Source: Rouxiella sp. S1S-2 | Lineage (GTDB): Bacteria; Pseudomonadota; Gammaproteobacteria; Enterobacterales; Enterobacteriaceae | Direction: 5' to 3' | NCBI RefSeq assembly: GCF_009208105.1 | Contig: NZ_WFKL01000001.1 | Span: 3,968,001-4,032,000 of the forward strand | Length of the DNA stretch: 64,000 nt | Shown here: positions 1 to 10,690 of the stretch, piece after piece | Layout: each line of letters opens with the position of its first letter | How positions within the stretch are numbered: position 1 is the stretch's first letter | Program-made: the position numbers and the translations under genes | The notes under the pieces: generated by a model | What the model was told of the DNA's origin: nothing | The model's input: the letters and a program-made list of their open reading frames with translations, nothing else | Database searches by the model: none

Positions 1-507
1 AAGGCTATTCGCGAGCTGCGTCAAAACGTCGGCATGGTGTTTCAGCAGTATAACCTGTGGCCGCATCGTACCGTACTCGACAATCTGCTTGAGGCACCCT
101 GTCGCGTGCTGGGTTTGAGCAAAGAGGCCGCCATGGCGCGCGCTGAAAAATTGCTGACCCGTCTGCGTCTGACTGACTTCGCCAAACGTTTTCCGCTGCA
201 CCTCTCCGGTGGACAGCAACAGCGCGTGGCGATTGCCCGTGCGCTGATGATGGAGCCTCAGGTTCTGCTGTTTGACGAACCGACAGCAGCGCTTGACCCG
301 GAAATCACGGCTCAAATCGTCAGCATTATTCGTGAGCTGGCCGATACCGGAATTACCCAGGTTATCGTCACCCACGAAGTTGAAGTAGCACGAAAAACGG
401 CAACCCGCGTGGTCTACATGGAAAATGGCCGCATCGTTGAGCAAGGTGATGCCAACTGTTTCGCGCAGCCGCAATCCCGTGAGTTTGCCAGCTATTTATC
501 ACATTGA
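1..507 (+). CDS. artP: Arginine ABC transporter ATP-binding protein ArtP (5' end missing)
   Basis: ATPase subunit that powers arginine import by ArtQM with a periplasmic binding protein. The open frame runs in from base 1, so the N-terminus with the Walker A motif lies outside the window; 168 codons remain of a family length near 242. Visible motifs are the Q-loop (FQQYNLWPH), the ABC signature LSGGQQQ near base 202, Walker B LLFDEP near 265 and the H-loop VTHE near 370. It is followed by artI, artQ and artM in the same order as the E. coli operon. Any polar amino acid ABC ATPase would look similar, but the neighbours fix the assignment. Confidence 0.93.
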   Translation, partial: KAIRELRQNVGMVFQQYNLWPHRTVLDNLLEAPCRVLGLSKEAAMARAEKLLTRLRLTDFAKRFPLHLSGGQQQRVAIARALMMEPQVLLFDEPTAALDPEITAQIVSIIRELADTGITQVIVTHEVEVARKTATRVVYMENGRIVEQGDANCFAQPQSREFASYLSH

Positions 508-538
508 TTGGCCTTCTATCTCTATCATGGAGTTTCAA

Positions 539-1270
539 ATGAAAAAGTTTTTAGTTGCGGCTATTTTGGCCGGTGTCAGCTTGTCCGCCAGCGCGGCAGA
601 AACCATTCGTTTCGCGACCGAAGCAGGGTATGCGCCGTTTGAATTTGTGGGTGCAGACAACAAAATTCAGGGCTTCGATATCGACTTGGCCAACGCAATG
701 TGTAAAGAGATGCAGGCAACCTGTACCTTCACCAACCAGTCTTTCGACAGCCTGATCCCAAGCCTTAAATTCCGTCGCATTGACGCCGTTATCTCAGGCA
801 TGGACATCACCGCCGAGCGTTTGAAGCAGGTTTCATTCACCAATGCTTACTACGACAACTCCGCTATCTTCTTTGCGCAGAAAGGTAAATTCACCGATCT
901 GGCGTCACTCAAAGGTAAGCGTGTCGGCATTCAGAATGGCACCACCCATCAGAAATACTTGATGGACAAGCACGCTGAAATCACCGCTGTTCCTTACGAC
1001 AGCTATCAAAATGCCGTGTTAGATCTGAAAAATGGCCGCCTTGATGCCGTATTCGGCGATACCGCCGTGGTTCAGGAGTTCCTGAAACAGAATCCCGGCC
1101 TGGGCACCGTTGGCGATAAAATTACCGATCAAAGCTACTTCGGCTCCGGTCTGGGCATCGCCGTTCGTCAGAACAATACCGAGCTGCTGGGTAAAATGAA
1201 CGATGCGCTGGCAAAAGTCAGGCAGGATGGAACTTACAAAACGCTGTATACCAAATGGTTCCAGCAGTAG
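539..1270 (+). CDS. artI: Periplasmic arginine-binding protein ArtI/ArtJ
   Basis: Extracytoplasmic solute-binding protein (SBP_bac_3 family) delivering arginine to ArtQM. The ATG at 539 follows GGAG (529-532) at normal spacing and gives 243 residues, the length of E. coli ArtI and ArtJ; an upstream in-frame ATG at 425 lies inside artP and is not used here. Residues 1-19 form a signal peptide ending ASA. The mature protein starts ETIRFATEAGYAPFEF and has the typical GFDIDLA segment. E. coli has both artI and artJ; only one binding protein is seen here, in the artI position, so the choice of symbol is positional. Confidence 0.92.
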   Translation: MKKFLVAAILAGVSLSASAAETIRFATEAGYAPFEFVGADNKIQGFDIDLANAMCKEMQATCTFTNQSFDSLIPSLKFRRIDAVISGMDITAERLKQVSFTNAYYDNSAIFFAQKGKFTDLASLKGKRVGIQNGTTHQKYLMDKHAEITAVPYDSYQNAVLDLKNGRLDAVFGDTAVVQEFLKQNPGLGTVGDKITDQSYFGSGLGIAVRQNNTELLGKMNDALAKVRQDGTYKTLYTKWFQQ

Positions 1271-1281
1271 TCTGACTCTCG

Positions 1282-1998
1282 ATGATTGAACTTCAACCTC
1301 TGCTAAGCGCCGCCGGCATGACCGTCGGCCTTGCCATCTGTGCTCTGATACTCGGCCTGTTTTTGGCGATGCTGTTTGCGGTATGGGAGTCTTCTCCCTG
1401 GAAACCGCTCAGTTGGCTGGGAACAGCCTGGGTGACAATTTTGCGCGGACTGCCTGAAATTCTGGTGGTGCTGTTTATTTATTTCGGTTCGTCGCAGCTG
1501 CTATTAACGCTGTCTGACGGATTTAGTCTTAACCTCGGTCTTTTCCAGATCCCGGTTAAGTTGCCGATTGATAATTTCGAAATCAGCCCGTTTGTCTGTG
1601 GCGTAATAGCGCTGTCACTGCTGTATTCGGCCTACGCTTCGCAGACGCTGCGCGGTGCGCTCAAGGCCGTACCCCACGGCCAGTGGGAGTCGGGTCAGGC
1701 GCTAGGTATGCGAAAAGTCGCGATTTTCTTCCGACTGATTATGCCGCAGATGTGGCGTCATGCACTTCCGGGGCTTGGTAACCAATGGTTGGTGCTGTTA
1801 AAAGACACTGCGCTGGTATCGCTTATCAGTGTTAACGACCTGATGCTGCAAACCAAGAGCATTGCCACGCGCACTCAGGAGCCGTTCACCTGGTATATGA
1901 TTGCAGCGGGCATTTATCTGGTCGTTACCCTGTTTAGCCAGTTCGTCATAAAACGCATCGAACTCCGTACCACCCGCTTTGAACGGAGCGCTTCCTGA
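1282..1998 (+). CDS. artQ: Arginine ABC transporter permease ArtQ
   Basis: Inner-membrane permease half of the arginine importer, pairing with ArtM. It has 238 residues, identical to the E. coli length, and carries the hydrophobic segments and EAA-type loop ([11 protein letters not shown]...) of the HisMQ family. The start lies 11 bases after the artI stop with little Shine-Dalgarno signal, which suggests translational coupling. Its stop codon overlaps the artM start by one base (TGATG). The best match from memory is E. coli ArtQ over the whole length. Confidence 0.95.
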   Translation: MIELQPLLSAAGMTVGLAICALILGLFLAMLFAVWESSPWKPLSWLGTAWVTILRGLPEILVVLFIYFGSSQLLLTLSDGFSLNLGLFQIPVKLPIDNFEISPFVCGVIALSLLYSAYASQTLRGALKAVPHGQWESGQALGMRKVAIFFRLIMPQMWRHALPGLGNQWLVLLKDTALVSLISVNDLMLQTKSIATRTQEPFTWYMIAAGIYLVVTLFSQFVIKRIELRTTRFERSAS

Positions 1999-2666
1999 TG
2001 TGGGAATATTTGCCTGAAGTTTTAAAAGGCCTGCACACCAGTCTGACGCTAACCGTGGGTGCGCTAATTGTTGCACTGCTGTTGTCGGTGTTATTTACCG
2101 TGATACTGACACTGAAAGTGCCCGTACTTAACGCGGTGGTTCGCGGCTACATCACGCTGTTTACCGGTACGCCGCTGCTGGTACAAATCTTTTTGCTTTA
2201 CTACGGTCCGGGGCAATTCCCTTCGATTCGCCAGATCCCCTGGCTGTGGGAAATGCTTTCACAGCCGTGGTTATGTGCAATGTTTGCCCTCGCACTGAAC
2301 AGTGCCGCGTACACCACCCAACTGTTTACCGGCGCGGTCAGAGCTATTCCTCGTGGCCAGTGGGAGTCATGCGAATCGCTGGGTATGTCGAGAAAGCAGT
2401 CTCTGCGTATTTTATTGCCCTTTGCATTCAAACGCGCGCTGTCGTCTTATTCCAACGAAGTGGTGCTGGTGTTTAAAAGCACCTCACTGGCGTACACCAT
2501 CACTCTGATGGATGTCATGGGGCACAGTCAGCTGATGTATGGTCGTACTTATGACGTGATGGTATTTGGCGCTGCTGGCGTCGTTTATTTGTGCGTCAAT
2601 GGCCTGTTAACCCTGATGATGCGCGTGATAGAGCGGCGCGCGCTGGCGTTTGAACGACGTAACTGA
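1998..2666 (+). CDS. artM: Arginine ABC transporter permease ArtM
   Basis: Second membrane permease of the arginine transporter. It has 222 residues, as in E. coli, with the HisMQ-type EAA loop (GQWESCESLGM). The start codon shares one base with the artQ stop. It is the last gene of the artPIQM operon: a strong hairpin follows 27 bases downstream and the next gene is on the other strand. The artJ gene that follows artM in E. coli is absent. Confidence 0.95.
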   Translation: MWEYLPEVLKGLHTSLTLTVGALIVALLLSVLFTVILTLKVPVLNAVVRGYITLFTGTPLLVQIFLLYYGPGQFPSIRQIPWLWEMLSQPWLCAMFALALNSAAYTTQLFTGAVRAIPRGQWESCESLGMSRKQSLRILLPFAFKRALSSYSNEVVLVFKSTSLAYTITLMDVMGHSQLMYGRTYDVMVFGAAGVVYLCVNGLLTLMMRVIERRALAFERRN

Positions 2667-2692
2667 TTGACCCCCACTTAGATAGGCTATTG

Positions 2693-2728
2693 ATGAGAGA
2701 AGGCGGCTGAAATGCCGCCTTCTCTCAT
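2693..2728 (+). terminator. Hairpin at the end of the art operon
   Basis: Perfect 15-bp stem (2693-2707 with 2714-2728, arms ATGAGAGAAGGCGGC and its complement) with a 6-base loop. It sits between artM and the convergent TetR gene. There is no clear U-tract on either strand, so it may act with Rho or as a 3' stabiliser rather than as a textbook terminator. Confidence 0.6.
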
Positions 2729-2767
2729 TGATGCGGGCTTGGTGAGCCGCTAGATGACTGCTTCGAT

Positions 2768-3367
2768 TTACCGATTGCGTTCAACGATCCCGATAATTAT
2801 CGCGGTGAGTTCTTGCTGCCCCTGCTCACGAGTGATGTCACCTGAAACAACCGCATTGGAAATTGAATCAGCAGCGCCAAGCATCGCCCATAAACTCGGT
2901 AAAAATATGCCCTTTTCATTCACAAAAGGGGCAAACCATTTTTGGAACTTTTCAATAAAATCAATTTGATATTTTCTTTTCACTTCAGCTAACTCTGGCG
3001 AGCCACCCAGCGCCGACAAAACGTCGGGTATTTCACGCCCCTGTGTCATGACGCAGTCGACATAGCAGGCAGCAATAACCGCGGCTTTGGCCGTAACAGT
3101 GTTTTCAGCTGCATCCATGGCCGCAGTGATAATTGCGTTTTGCCGAATATCAAAATCTTCATACAAAGCAGCTAATAATCCGTGACGCGTAGTGAAATGG
3201 TCATAAACGACAGGTTTGCTGACACCGGCTTCTTCGCCAACCCGCGCAAGCGTAAGTGCATCACTGCCCTCAAGCCGAACAATCCGCCACGCGGTTTCCA
3301 GCAGCTGACTGCGCCTCGCCTCACGTGACAGGCGACGTTTTGGAGCATGATGGGTGAGAGAGGTCAT
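2768..3367 (-). CDS. TetR family transcriptional regulator
   Basis: Likely local repressor of the quinone-reductase-like gene before it. The N-terminal helix-turn-helix (about residues 18-65) has the TetR pattern DALTLARVGEEAGVSKPVVYDHF. The remainder is a helical ligand domain with no recognisable specificity. At 199 residues it is full length for the family. Its ATG overlaps the stop of the flavoprotein gene by four bases (ATGA), so the two are translationally coupled in one leftward operon. The likely operator is the repeat at 3985-4019 in front of the operon. The inducer cannot be inferred; quinones or other electrophiles would fit the partner gene. Confidence 0.88.
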   Translation of the reverse strand: MTSLTHHAPKRRLSREARRSQLLETAWRIVRLEGSDALTLARVGEEAGVSKPVVYDHFTTRHGLLAALYEDFDIRQNAIITAAMDAAENTVTAKAAVIAACYVDCVMTQGREIPDVLSALGGSPELAEVKRKYQIDFIEKFQKWFAPFVNEKGIFLPSLWAMLGAADSISNAVVSGDITREQGQQELTAIIIGIVERNR

Positions 3368-3963
3368 GCCGTTGCCTTCTCAGCAAAAAGTTGCTGCCCC
3401 ACTCTGTTTGCCGCGCGGTAATGCGAATAGGGGTAATCTGCATCGGAAGGCAGAAGCAGTTCGCTGGTTATAACCGGCGCACCACAATAACCAAAAATAC
3501 CATGATCGATCTGCGTCTTCATGCTGCCAAAATAACCGTGGCGGACATAGGTTCGCTGGTCGGCTCCGCCCAGTGCAATAAGATGGACAGGTAGATTTCC
3601 AAGTCGCTTCACCAACTTGCCATCCGCGTCGTCATAAGCCCAACCTTGGGTAAAAACGCGATCTATCCAGCCTTTCAGCTGAGCCGGAAAAGACCACCAG
3701 TAAATAGGATAGACAAGCACAAGGGCATCGGCCCGATCGAGACGAGCCTGTTCGGCAATGACGTCATCAGGTGATGTTGAAAGACCTTTAAACTGATTAA
3801 AGTCTGCAGCGTTGAAACGTGGATCAAACCCCTCTGCGGCCAGGTCCGCGTATTCGTAAGTATGGGCATGACCGGCTGACTCAATACCTTTTGCCACCTC
3901 TGCGGCAACGGCATGAGTGTGAGATTTTGAGTCAGGATGAGTATAAGTGATAAGTGCATGCAT
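3364..3963 (-). CDS. NAD(P)H dehydrogenase (quinone)-like flavoprotein
   Basis: Flavodoxin_2 family protein of the NQO/MdaB/KefF type, expected to bind FAD or FMN and reduce quinones with NAD(P)H in the cytosol. Seen: an N-terminal beta strand and phosphate-binding segment (ALITYTHPDSKSHTHAV), the YPIYWWSFPAQLKGWIDR motif typical of the family near residues 86-103, and the later LGGADQRTY segment. It has 199 residues, a normal length. It is the first gene of a two-gene operon with the TetR regulator. The substrate is not known from sequence. Confidence 0.87.
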   Translation of the reverse strand: MHALITYTHPDSKSHTHAVAAEVAKGIESAGHAHTYEYADLAAEGFDPRFNAADFNQFKGLSTSPDDVIAEQARLDRADALVLVYPIYWWSFPAQLKGWIDRVFTQGWAYDDADGKLVKRLGNLPVHLIALGGADQRTYVRHGYFGSMKTQIDHGIFGYCGAPVITSELLLPSDADYPYSHYRAANRVGQQLFAEKATA

Positions 3964-3984
3964 AAGGCGTACCTCATTTATAAT

Positions 3985-4019
3985 TAACCTACTAAAGGTA
4001 ACTTACTATTGGTAGGTTA
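3985..4019 (-). promoter_or_regulatory. Candidate operator for the TetR/flavoprotein operon
   Basis: An 8-bp inverted repeat (TAACCTAC at 3985-3992, GTAGGTTA at 4012-4019) encloses two adjacent 14-bp direct repeats. Read on the minus strand these are TACCAATAGTAAGT and TACCTTTAGTAGGT, each with a TAC-N5-GTA dyad. The site is 22-56 bases upstream of the flavoprotein start, where a repressor would block transcription. Two tandem dyads would suit two TetR dimers. Confidence 0.6.
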
Positions 4020-4118
4020 TCAAGCGCTCGTTTATCGCACACTCTACTCGGCTAAGTTGAACAACTATCTGGTCAAATCACAGTTCCCCAGCTCTTATTG
4101 CATTGATTTCATAAATAG

Positions 4119-4134
4119 AGTGACAAACATCACA
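4119..4134 (+). promoter_or_regulatory. CRP site upstream of cdd
   Basis: AGTGA-CAAACA-TCACA, one mismatch from TGTGA-N6-TCACA, about 60 bases before the cdd start. E. coli cdd is activated by CRP and repressed by CytR; a matching CytR site was not identified. Confidence 0.65.
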
Positions 4135-4192
4135 CTAAAATGAGAAAAATCGCCTTAGAATGGTCTGCCAAAATGTTACCAAGGATGTCTCC

Positions 4193-5077
4193 ATGCATAC
4201 CCGTTTCATCGACGCTTTCGCCGGCCTGCCCGCTTCACTGCAATCTGCCCTAGAGCCGATACTCAGCCATGATGACTTCCCCGCCATGTTCACAGCAGAA
4301 CAGGTAGGCCAACTCAAGTCAAAAACGAGTATGGACGATGCCGCACTGGCCTTTGCCCTGCTGCCTTTAGCCGCCGCCTGTTCTCTCACGCCAATTTCAC
4401 ACTTTCACGTTGGCGCCGTTGCGCGCGGCGTGAGCGGTAACCTTTATTTTGGCGCAAACATGGAGTTTAGCGGTGCATCCATGCAGCAAACGGTGCACGC
4501 CGAGCAGTCTGCCGTCACGCACGCCTGGATGCGCGGTGAGCCTCGGCTGGCATCGATTACCGTCAATTACACGCCCTGCGGCCACTGCCGACAGTTTATG
4601 AACGAGCTCAACAGCGGCACCGAACTGGCCATTCACCTGCCAGAAAGAGCCGTCGCCAGCTTGGGTGAATATCTTCCTTACTCCTTTGGCCCGCGAGACC
4701 TCGAAATCGAAACTCTGTTGATGGACAAAGTTGATCACGGCTATCGCATTGAGAGTCAAGATGCATTGGCGCTGCAGGCTCTGGATGCTTGCAACCAAAG
4801 TCACGCCCCCTACAGCCAGTCTCACAGCGGCATTGCCCTCGAAAGCGCCAGCGGCAAAGTGTTCACCGGCCGCTATGCGGAAAATGCCGCCTTTAACCCG
4901 AGCCTGCCTCCGTTGCAGGCTGCTTTAGTGGTATTAAATCTTGCGGGTGAAGACTGCCTGAAAATCCGTCGCGCCGTACTGATTGAACGCACCGATCCGC
5001 TAGTCAGCCAGTTTGACGCCACCCGCGCCACCCTTGCCGCACTGGGTTGCCACTCGTTGGCGCATACCCCGCTTTAA
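4193..5077 (+). CDS. cdd: Cytidine deaminase
   Basis: Hydrolytic deamination of cytidine and deoxycytidine to uridine and deoxyuridine in pyrimidine salvage. The ATG at 4193 is preceded by AAGGA (4181-4185) and gives 294 residues, the length of the dimeric E. coli enzyme; an upstream in-frame ATG at 4160 lacks such a site. Zinc ligands are H102 (in VHAEQ, with catalytic E104), C129 and C132 (PCGHC). The C-terminal half repeats the deaminase fold without the zinc site, as in the E. coli protein. It is monocistronic, with a CRP site in front and a terminator behind. Confidence 0.97.
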   Translation: MHTRFIDAFAGLPASLQSALEPILSHDDFPAMFTAEQVGQLKSKTSMDDAALAFALLPLAAACSLTPISHFHVGAVARGVSGNLYFGANMEFSGASMQQTVHAEQSAVTHAWMRGEPRLASITVNYTPCGHCRQFMNELNSGTELAIHLPERAVASLGEYLPYSFGPRDLEIETLLMDKVDHGYRIESQDALALQALDACNQSHAPYSQSHSGIALESASGKVFTGRYAENAAFNPSLPPLQAALVVLNLAGEDCLKIRRAVLIERTDPLVSQFDATRATLAALGCHSLAHTPL

Positions 5078-5104
5078 GCCGCACGACACGTCGCATTATA
5101 AAAA

Positions 5105-5133
5105 AGGGCCATCGTCGAATGGCCCTCTCTTTT
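5105..5133 (+). terminator. Rho-independent terminator of cdd
   Basis: Stem AGGGCCAT (5105-5112) with ATGGCCCT (5119-5126), 6-base loop, followed by CTCTTTT. It lies 27 bases after the cdd stop. Confidence 0.8.
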
Positions 5134-5308
5134 GTTCTATTCATCAACGTTTAATCAACACAGAACCCCATTCATAGTGAAAAAATTGAGTTGCGCCTTT
5201 CACCTCTGCTAAAGTCTTTGGGTCACGCATGTCATTAAAAATCGATGTGACAAACGCGCTTTATTAATTTGCCTTTCCTGCCTTTTCCGAGACCTAAAGA
5301 GTAAATCA

Positions 5309-7006
5309 ATGGAACTTGAATACGAAAGTAAACGTCCGCTTTATATTCCGCACGCAGGCCCGATCCTGCTTGAATTCCCTTTGTTAAACAAAGGCAGCGC
5401 TTTTAGTCAGGAAGAACGTGCCAACTTCAACCTGCACGGGCTGTTGCCAGAAACGGTTGAAAGCATTGAAGAACAGGCCGCTCGCGCCTACCGTCAGTTC
5501 CAGGACTTCAAAACCGACATCGATAAACATATTTATCTGCGCAATATTCAGGACACCAACGAAACTCTGTTTTATCGTCTTATCGACGAGCATTTGAGTG
5601 AAATGATGCCCGTTATCTACACTCCAACGGTGGGTGAAGCCTGCGAGCATTTCTCCGAGATTTATCGTCGCGCTCGCGGCCTTTTCATCTCTTATCCAAA
5701 TCGTGAACACATTGACGACATGCTGCAAAACGCCACCAAGCAGCACGTTAAAGTTATCGTCGTTACCGACGGCGAACGTATTCTCGGCCTGGGTGACCAA
5801 GGCATCGGCGGCATGGGTATTCCTATCGGCAAGCTGTCGCTGTACACCGCCTGTGGCGGCATCAGCCCGGCTTATACCCTTCCCGTGGTGCTGGATGCCG
5901 GGACCAACAATCCGCAGTTGCTCAATGACCCGCTGTACATGGGTTGGCGACACCCGCGCATTACCGGCGATGAGTATTACGCGTTTGTCGACCAGTTTAT
6001 TGAAGCGGTAAAAGTGCGTTTCCCTAACGTGCTGTTGCAGTTTGAAGACTTTGCACAGAAAAATGCCATGCCGCTGCTCAAACGCTATCGTGAAGAGCTT
6101 TGCTGCTTTAATGACGATATTCAGGGCACCGCCTCGGTTACCGTTGGCAGCCTGATTGCCGCCAGCCGCGCTGCAGGCAGCCGCTTGCGTGACCAGACGG
6201 TTACCTTCCTAGGTGCTGGTTCTGCGGGCTGTGGCATTGCCGAACAAATTATCGCGCAGATGAAATCTGAAGGCCTGAGTGAAGAAGAAGCGCGTGCGCG
6301 CATCTTCATGGTTGACCGATTTGGCCTGTTGACCGACAAGCTGACTAATTTGCTCGATTTCCAAAACCAGCTGGTACAAAAAAGCGAAGCCTTGCAAAGT
6401 TGGGACGTCGACAGCGACAATATTTCTCTGCTTGAAGTGGTGCGTCACGCTAAACCTACCGTGCTCATCGGCGTCTCGGGTCAGCCAGGCCTGTTTACCG
6501 AAGAAATCATTCGTGAGATGCACAAGCACTGTGAACGCCCTATCGTTATGCCATTAACTAACCCAACGTCACGCGTTGAAGCTCATCCGGCCGATATTAT
6601 CAGCTGGACCGACGGTGCTGCGCTGGTGGCAACCGGCAGCCCGTTTGCTCCGGTTAGCTATAAAGACAAAGTTTACCCGATTGCCCAGTGCAACAACTCC
6701 TACATCTTCCCGGGAATTGGTTTGGCCGTCATCGCTTCCGGCGCCAAACAGGTGACCGACGGCATGCTGATGGCAGCCAGCCGTGCATTGGCCGACTGCT
6801 CACCGCTGGCAACCGACGGCAAAGGCTCACTGCTGCCGGACGTAAACGACATTCAGGGCGTATCGAAATGCATCGCGATGGAAGTCGGTAAAGCGGCACA
6901 GATTGAAGGCGTTGCACAGGTCACTACCGAAGATGCCTTGTCGAAGGCGATTGAGCACAACTTCTGGGCACCGCAGTACCGTAGCTATAAACGGACTTCT
7001 TTCTAA
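5309..7006 (+). CDS. maeA: NAD-dependent malic enzyme MaeA (SfcA)
   Basis: Oxidative decarboxylation of malate to pyruvate and CO2 with NAD+, linking the TCA cycle to pyruvate. It has 565 residues, the same as E. coli MaeA, and aligns from memory over the full length. Motifs include [10 protein letters not shown] near residue 105, the catalytic and metal-binding region around [15 protein letters not shown] (with [10 protein letters not shown] and [10 protein letters not shown] supplying metal ligands), the Rossmann glycine motif [13 protein letters not shown] near 305, and PLTNPTSR near 412. It stands alone between cdd and sanA; E. coli maeA lies elsewhere, so the placement differs. Confidence 0.97.
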   Translation: MELEYESKRPLYIPHAGPILLEFPLLNKGSAFSQEERANFNLHGLLPETVESIEEQAARAYRQFQDFKTDIDKHIYLRNIQDTNETLFYRLIDEHLSEMMPVIYTPTVGEACEHFSEIYRRARGLFISYPNREHIDDMLQNATKQHVKVIVVTDGERILGLGDQGIGGMGIPIGKLSLYTACGGISPAYTLPVVLDAGTNNPQLLNDPLYMGWRHPRITGDEYYAFVDQFIEAVKVRFPNVLLQFEDFAQKNAMPLLKRYREELCCFNDDIQGTASVTVGSLIAASRAAGSRLRDQTVTFLGAGSAGCGIAEQIIAQMKSEGLSEEEARARIFMVDRFGLLTDKLTNLLDFQNQLVQKSEALQSWDVDSDNISLLEVVRHAKPTVLIGVSGQPGLFTEEIIREMHKHCERPIVMPLTNPTSRVEAHPADIISWTDGAALVATGSPFAPVSYKDKVYPIAQCNNSYIFPGIGLAVIASGAKQVTDGMLMAASRALADCSPLATDGKGSLLPDVNDIQGVSKCIAMEVGKAAQIEGVAQVTTEDALSKAIEHNFWAPQYRSYKRTSF

Positions 7007-7038
7007 GAGGCTCGCTAAGCCGGAGTATTAAGAAACAC

Positions 7039-7093
7039 ATCCTGAGTGTTTGGCGCTTTAGCCCGTCTGGCTACGGTGCCAAACACTCAGGAT
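7039..7093. repeat. Interrupted 16-bp palindrome between maeA and sanA
   Basis: ATCCTGAGTGTTTGGC (7039-7054) pairs perfectly with 7078-7093. The 23-base interior contains a second small hairpin, AGCC (7060-7063) with GGCT (7069-7072). There is no U-tract. It may be a 3' hairpin of maeA mRNA or a copy of a dispersed palindromic element; one window cannot decide. Confidence 0.6.
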
Positions 7094-7158
7094 CCGCTTA
7101 AAAAGAGAGCAGGCACCGCTGATTAAGCTTGCGCTTATTGCGTCAGTCCAGCAGGTAA

Positions 7159-8058
<900 letters not shown>

Positions 8059-8062
8059 ACGC

Positions 8063-8094
8063 AAAAAAAAACAGAGCACAAATCCTGTGCTCTG
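8063..8094 (-). terminator. Rho-independent terminator of mglBAC
   Basis: Stem CAGAGCACA (8072-8080) with TGTGCTCTG (8086-8094) and loop AATCC. The A-tract 8063-8071 gives a U-tract for leftward transcripts, placing it 46 bases after the mglC stop. The hairpin could also end sanA mRNA. Confidence 0.85.
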
Positions 8095-8140
8095 CTGTTA
8101 AAGGCTTCTGTTTTACCTTTCGTTCTAGGGAAAGCTACTG

Positions 8141-9151
8141 TTACTTTTTCTTGGCGTATTTCAATGAGTCGAGCGCCACGGCGAAGATAATAATCCCGCC
8201 CTTGATAATGTACTGCCAGTACGGGTTTACACCAATGTACGTCAGGCCATAGTTGATAACGGTAAAGATGAGCACACCGGTCACAACGCCCGCTACCGAA
8301 CCAACGCCGCCGGCAAACGATACGCCGCCGACTACGCAGGCCGCAATCGCGTCAAGCTCATACATAAATCCAAGGTTGTTTGTCGCACTGCCGATACGTC
8401 CCGCCTCGAGCATTCCGCCAAAGGCATAGAAAACGCCAGACAGGGCGTAAATCATAATCAGGTTCAACGGTACGTTCACACCTGACACACGTGCTGCTTC
8501 AGGATTGCCCCCGATGGCAAAAATGTTTTTACCGAAGCGCGTTTTGTTCCACAGAACCCAAACAAAACCGATAGCGATAATGGCGTAGAAGGTTATATAG
8601 GACAGCTTCAGCCCACCGAAGCTAATAAAGCCCTGCGCGAAATGCGAGAAATGAGAGTCAAATCCGGCAATCGGCGACGAGCCCACGTAGTCGTAATACA
8701 GAGAGTTAATACCGTAAACAATAATCATGGTGCCCAAGGTGGTAATAAATGGCGTCACATTGAGATAGGCGATAATAATACCGTTCACCAACCCAATGAT
8801 TGCACCCACCAGGCAAACAGCCAAAATAACCAGCGGGATCGGCACTACCTCAAGGTGCGGAAACACCTTGTTGACGTTATCCATGCCCTGCAGCATGGTT
8901 GCTGCCACCACGGCTGCCAATCCAACCTGACGCCCTGCTGACAGATCTGTACCCTGGGTAACGATAAGTCCCGCCACGCCGAGTGCAATAATAACGCGCA
9001 CAGAAGACTGCGTAAGAATATTGCCCAAGTTAATCAAACTTAGGAACGTAGGATCCTGGAAAATAATAATTGCCAGTAACACAAACAGTACAACATAAAT
9101 CCCGCCCTCTTTAAGATAAGTGAGCATGCTTTTCTTATTTAATGCATTCAT
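8141..9151 (-). CDS. mglC: Galactose/methyl galactoside ABC transporter permease MglC
   Basis: Membrane permease of the high-affinity galactose importer (BPD_transp_2 family), forming the channel with MglA as ATPase. It has 336 residues, as in E. coli, with about ten hydrophobic segments and the family segments GTDLSAGRQVGLAAVV and GFMYELDAIAACVVGG. It is the last gene of the leftward mglBAC operon, starting 18 bases after the mglA stop, and is followed by a strong terminator. Confidence 0.97.
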   Translation of the reverse strand: MNALNKKSMLTYLKEGGIYVVLFVLLAIIIFQDPTFLSLINLGNILTQSSVRVIIALGVAGLIVTQGTDLSAGRQVGLAAVVAATMLQGMDNVNKVFPHLEVVPIPLVILAVCLVGAIIGLVNGIIIAYLNVTPFITTLGTMIIVYGINSLYYDYVGSSPIAGFDSHFSHFAQGFISFGGLKLSYITFYAIIAIGFVWVLWNKTRFGKNIFAIGGNPEAARVSGVNVPLNLIMIYALSGVFYAFGGMLEAGRIGSATNNLGFMYELDAIAACVVGGVSFAGGVGSVAGVVTGVLIFTVINYGLTYIGVNPYWQYIIKGGIIIFAVALDSLKYAKKK

Positions 9152-9169
9152 AATAAGAACCCTTAGAAA

Positions 9170-10690
9170 TTAGAGGTGCAAGGATGCAAGGCGTAAAATT
9201 TCATTCTGCGAAGTATTTTTTGTTTCAACAATACCCGCAACCTGTCCATTGCTCATAACCAGTATCCTGTCAGTAATACCCAATAACTCTGGCATTTCAG
9301 AAGAGATAATAATGATACCTTTCTCTTTCTTCGCCAGCTCGGCCATTAGCTGATAGATTTCAAACTTTGCCCCAACGTCAATACCGCGAGTTGGTTCATC
9401 CAACATCAATATTTCAGGCTGAGTCAATAACCACCGGCCGATAATAACCTTTTGCTGGTTACCGCCGGAAAGCGAACCAATATTGGTTCTGTGCCCCGGC
9501 GTTTTAACACGCATAGAGTCAATCACCCACTGGGTATCGCTCTTCATGCGGTTATTATCGAGCAGGCCGATTTTATTTTTATAGCTGCGAATATTCGAGA
9601 TAAGCGAGTTAAAGCCGATATCAAGATAAGCATAAATACCGGTTGAACGACGCTCTTCCGTCACCAGGGCAAAACCGTGGTTAATGGCTTCATTCGCGCT
9701 ATGGTTGTTGATTTTTTTACCGTGCAGCTTGATAGTACCGGAAAGTTTTTCACGGATACCAAATAGCGTTTCAACAATATCGGTACGCTTGGCGCCCACC
9801 AGCCCCGCAATACCAAGAATTTCACCCTTGTGCAAATTAAAAGAGATATCGCGAATAGAAGGCTGACGTAAAGACGTTAAGCCCTGCACCTCAAGAATAA
9901 CCTCACCCGGTTTATTCAAGCGGTCAGGAAAACGCTGGCTCAGAGAACGTCCAACCATCATGGAGATAATCTTATCCATGTCCAGGCCTTCAAGAGACTG
10001 GCTTATTATCCACTGACCGTCGCGTAAAATAGTGATTTCGTCACAAAGCTGGAAGATCTCTTCCATCTTGTGAGAGATGTAAACAATGCCGCAGCCGCGA
10101 TCTTTCAATTTACGAATAATAGTGAACAGGTGATTAACTTCTTTCTCGGTTAAAGAAGAGGTCGGTTCATCCATAATCACAATTTTAGCGTTATAGGAAA
10201 AAGCCTTGGCAATTTCAATCATTTGCATTTGAGAAACGGATAACTTGCCGACTTTCTCACGCGGATCAATATCAATATCAAGCTCGTCAAAAATAGCTTT
10301 GGTGTCTTGATACATTTTGTCCTGATCGACAAAAAAGCCTTTCGTTGGATAACGCCCCAACCACATGTTATCCATTACCGTACGCTGTAACACCAGGTTT
10401 AACTCCTGGTGAACCATCGAAACGCCCTGCTCCAACGCCTCTTTCGAGCTTTTAAAATTAACTTCCTTGCCCTGAAAAAGAATGGTCCCTGAGTCCTTAC
10501 TGTAAATACCAAACAGGCATTTTAATAATGTAGATTTACCCGCGCCGTTTTCACCCATCAGTGCATGAATAGAGTGTGGACGAACTTTTAAATTTACATT
10601 GTCTAACGCCTTTACGCCCGGAAATGACTTATTAATGCCACTCATTTCCAGCAGCCACTCGCGGGGCTGTTCCGTATTAAGATCGGCCAT
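9170..10690 (-). CDS. mglA: Galactose/methyl galactoside ABC transporter ATPase MglA
   Basis: Twin-domain sugar ABC ATPase that energises galactose uptake through MglC. It has 506 residues, the E. coli length. The first domain has an intact Walker A (GENGAGKS, residues 46-53) and Walker B ([11 protein letters not shown]). The second has the degenerate Walker A (GLVGAKRTD) usual for this family, with signature LSGGNQQK and [11 protein letters not shown]. It follows mglB after an unusually long 295-base gap holding a hairpin. Confidence 0.97.
   Translation of the reverse strand: MADLNTEQPREWLLEMSGINKSFPGVKALDNVNLKVRPHSIHALMGENGAGKSTLLKCLFGIYSKDSGTILFQGKEVNFKSSKEALEQGVSMVHQELNLVLQRTVMDNMWLGRYPTKGFFVDQDKMYQDTKAIFDELDIDIDPREKVGKLSVSQMQMIEIAKAFSYNAKIVIMDEPTSSLTEKEVNHLFTIIRKLKDRGCGIVYISHKMEEIFQLCDEITILRDGQWIISQSLEGLDMDKIISMMVGRSLSQRFPDRLNKPGEVILEVQGLTSLRQPSIRDISFNLHKGEILGIAGLVGAKRTDIVETLFGIREKLSGTIKLHGKKINNHSANEAINHGFALVTEERRSTGIYAYLDIGFNSLISNIRSYKNKIGLLDNNRMKSDTQWVIDSMRVKTPGHRTNIGSLSGGNQQKVIIGRWLLTQPEILMLDEPTRGIDVGAKFEIYQLMAELAKKEKGIIIISSEMPELLGITDRILVMSNGQVAGIVETKNTSQNEILRLASLHL

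Noticed and set aside
4397..4825. 142-codon frame opposite cdd
   Set aside because: Antisense to the zinc-binding part of cdd; no start signal.
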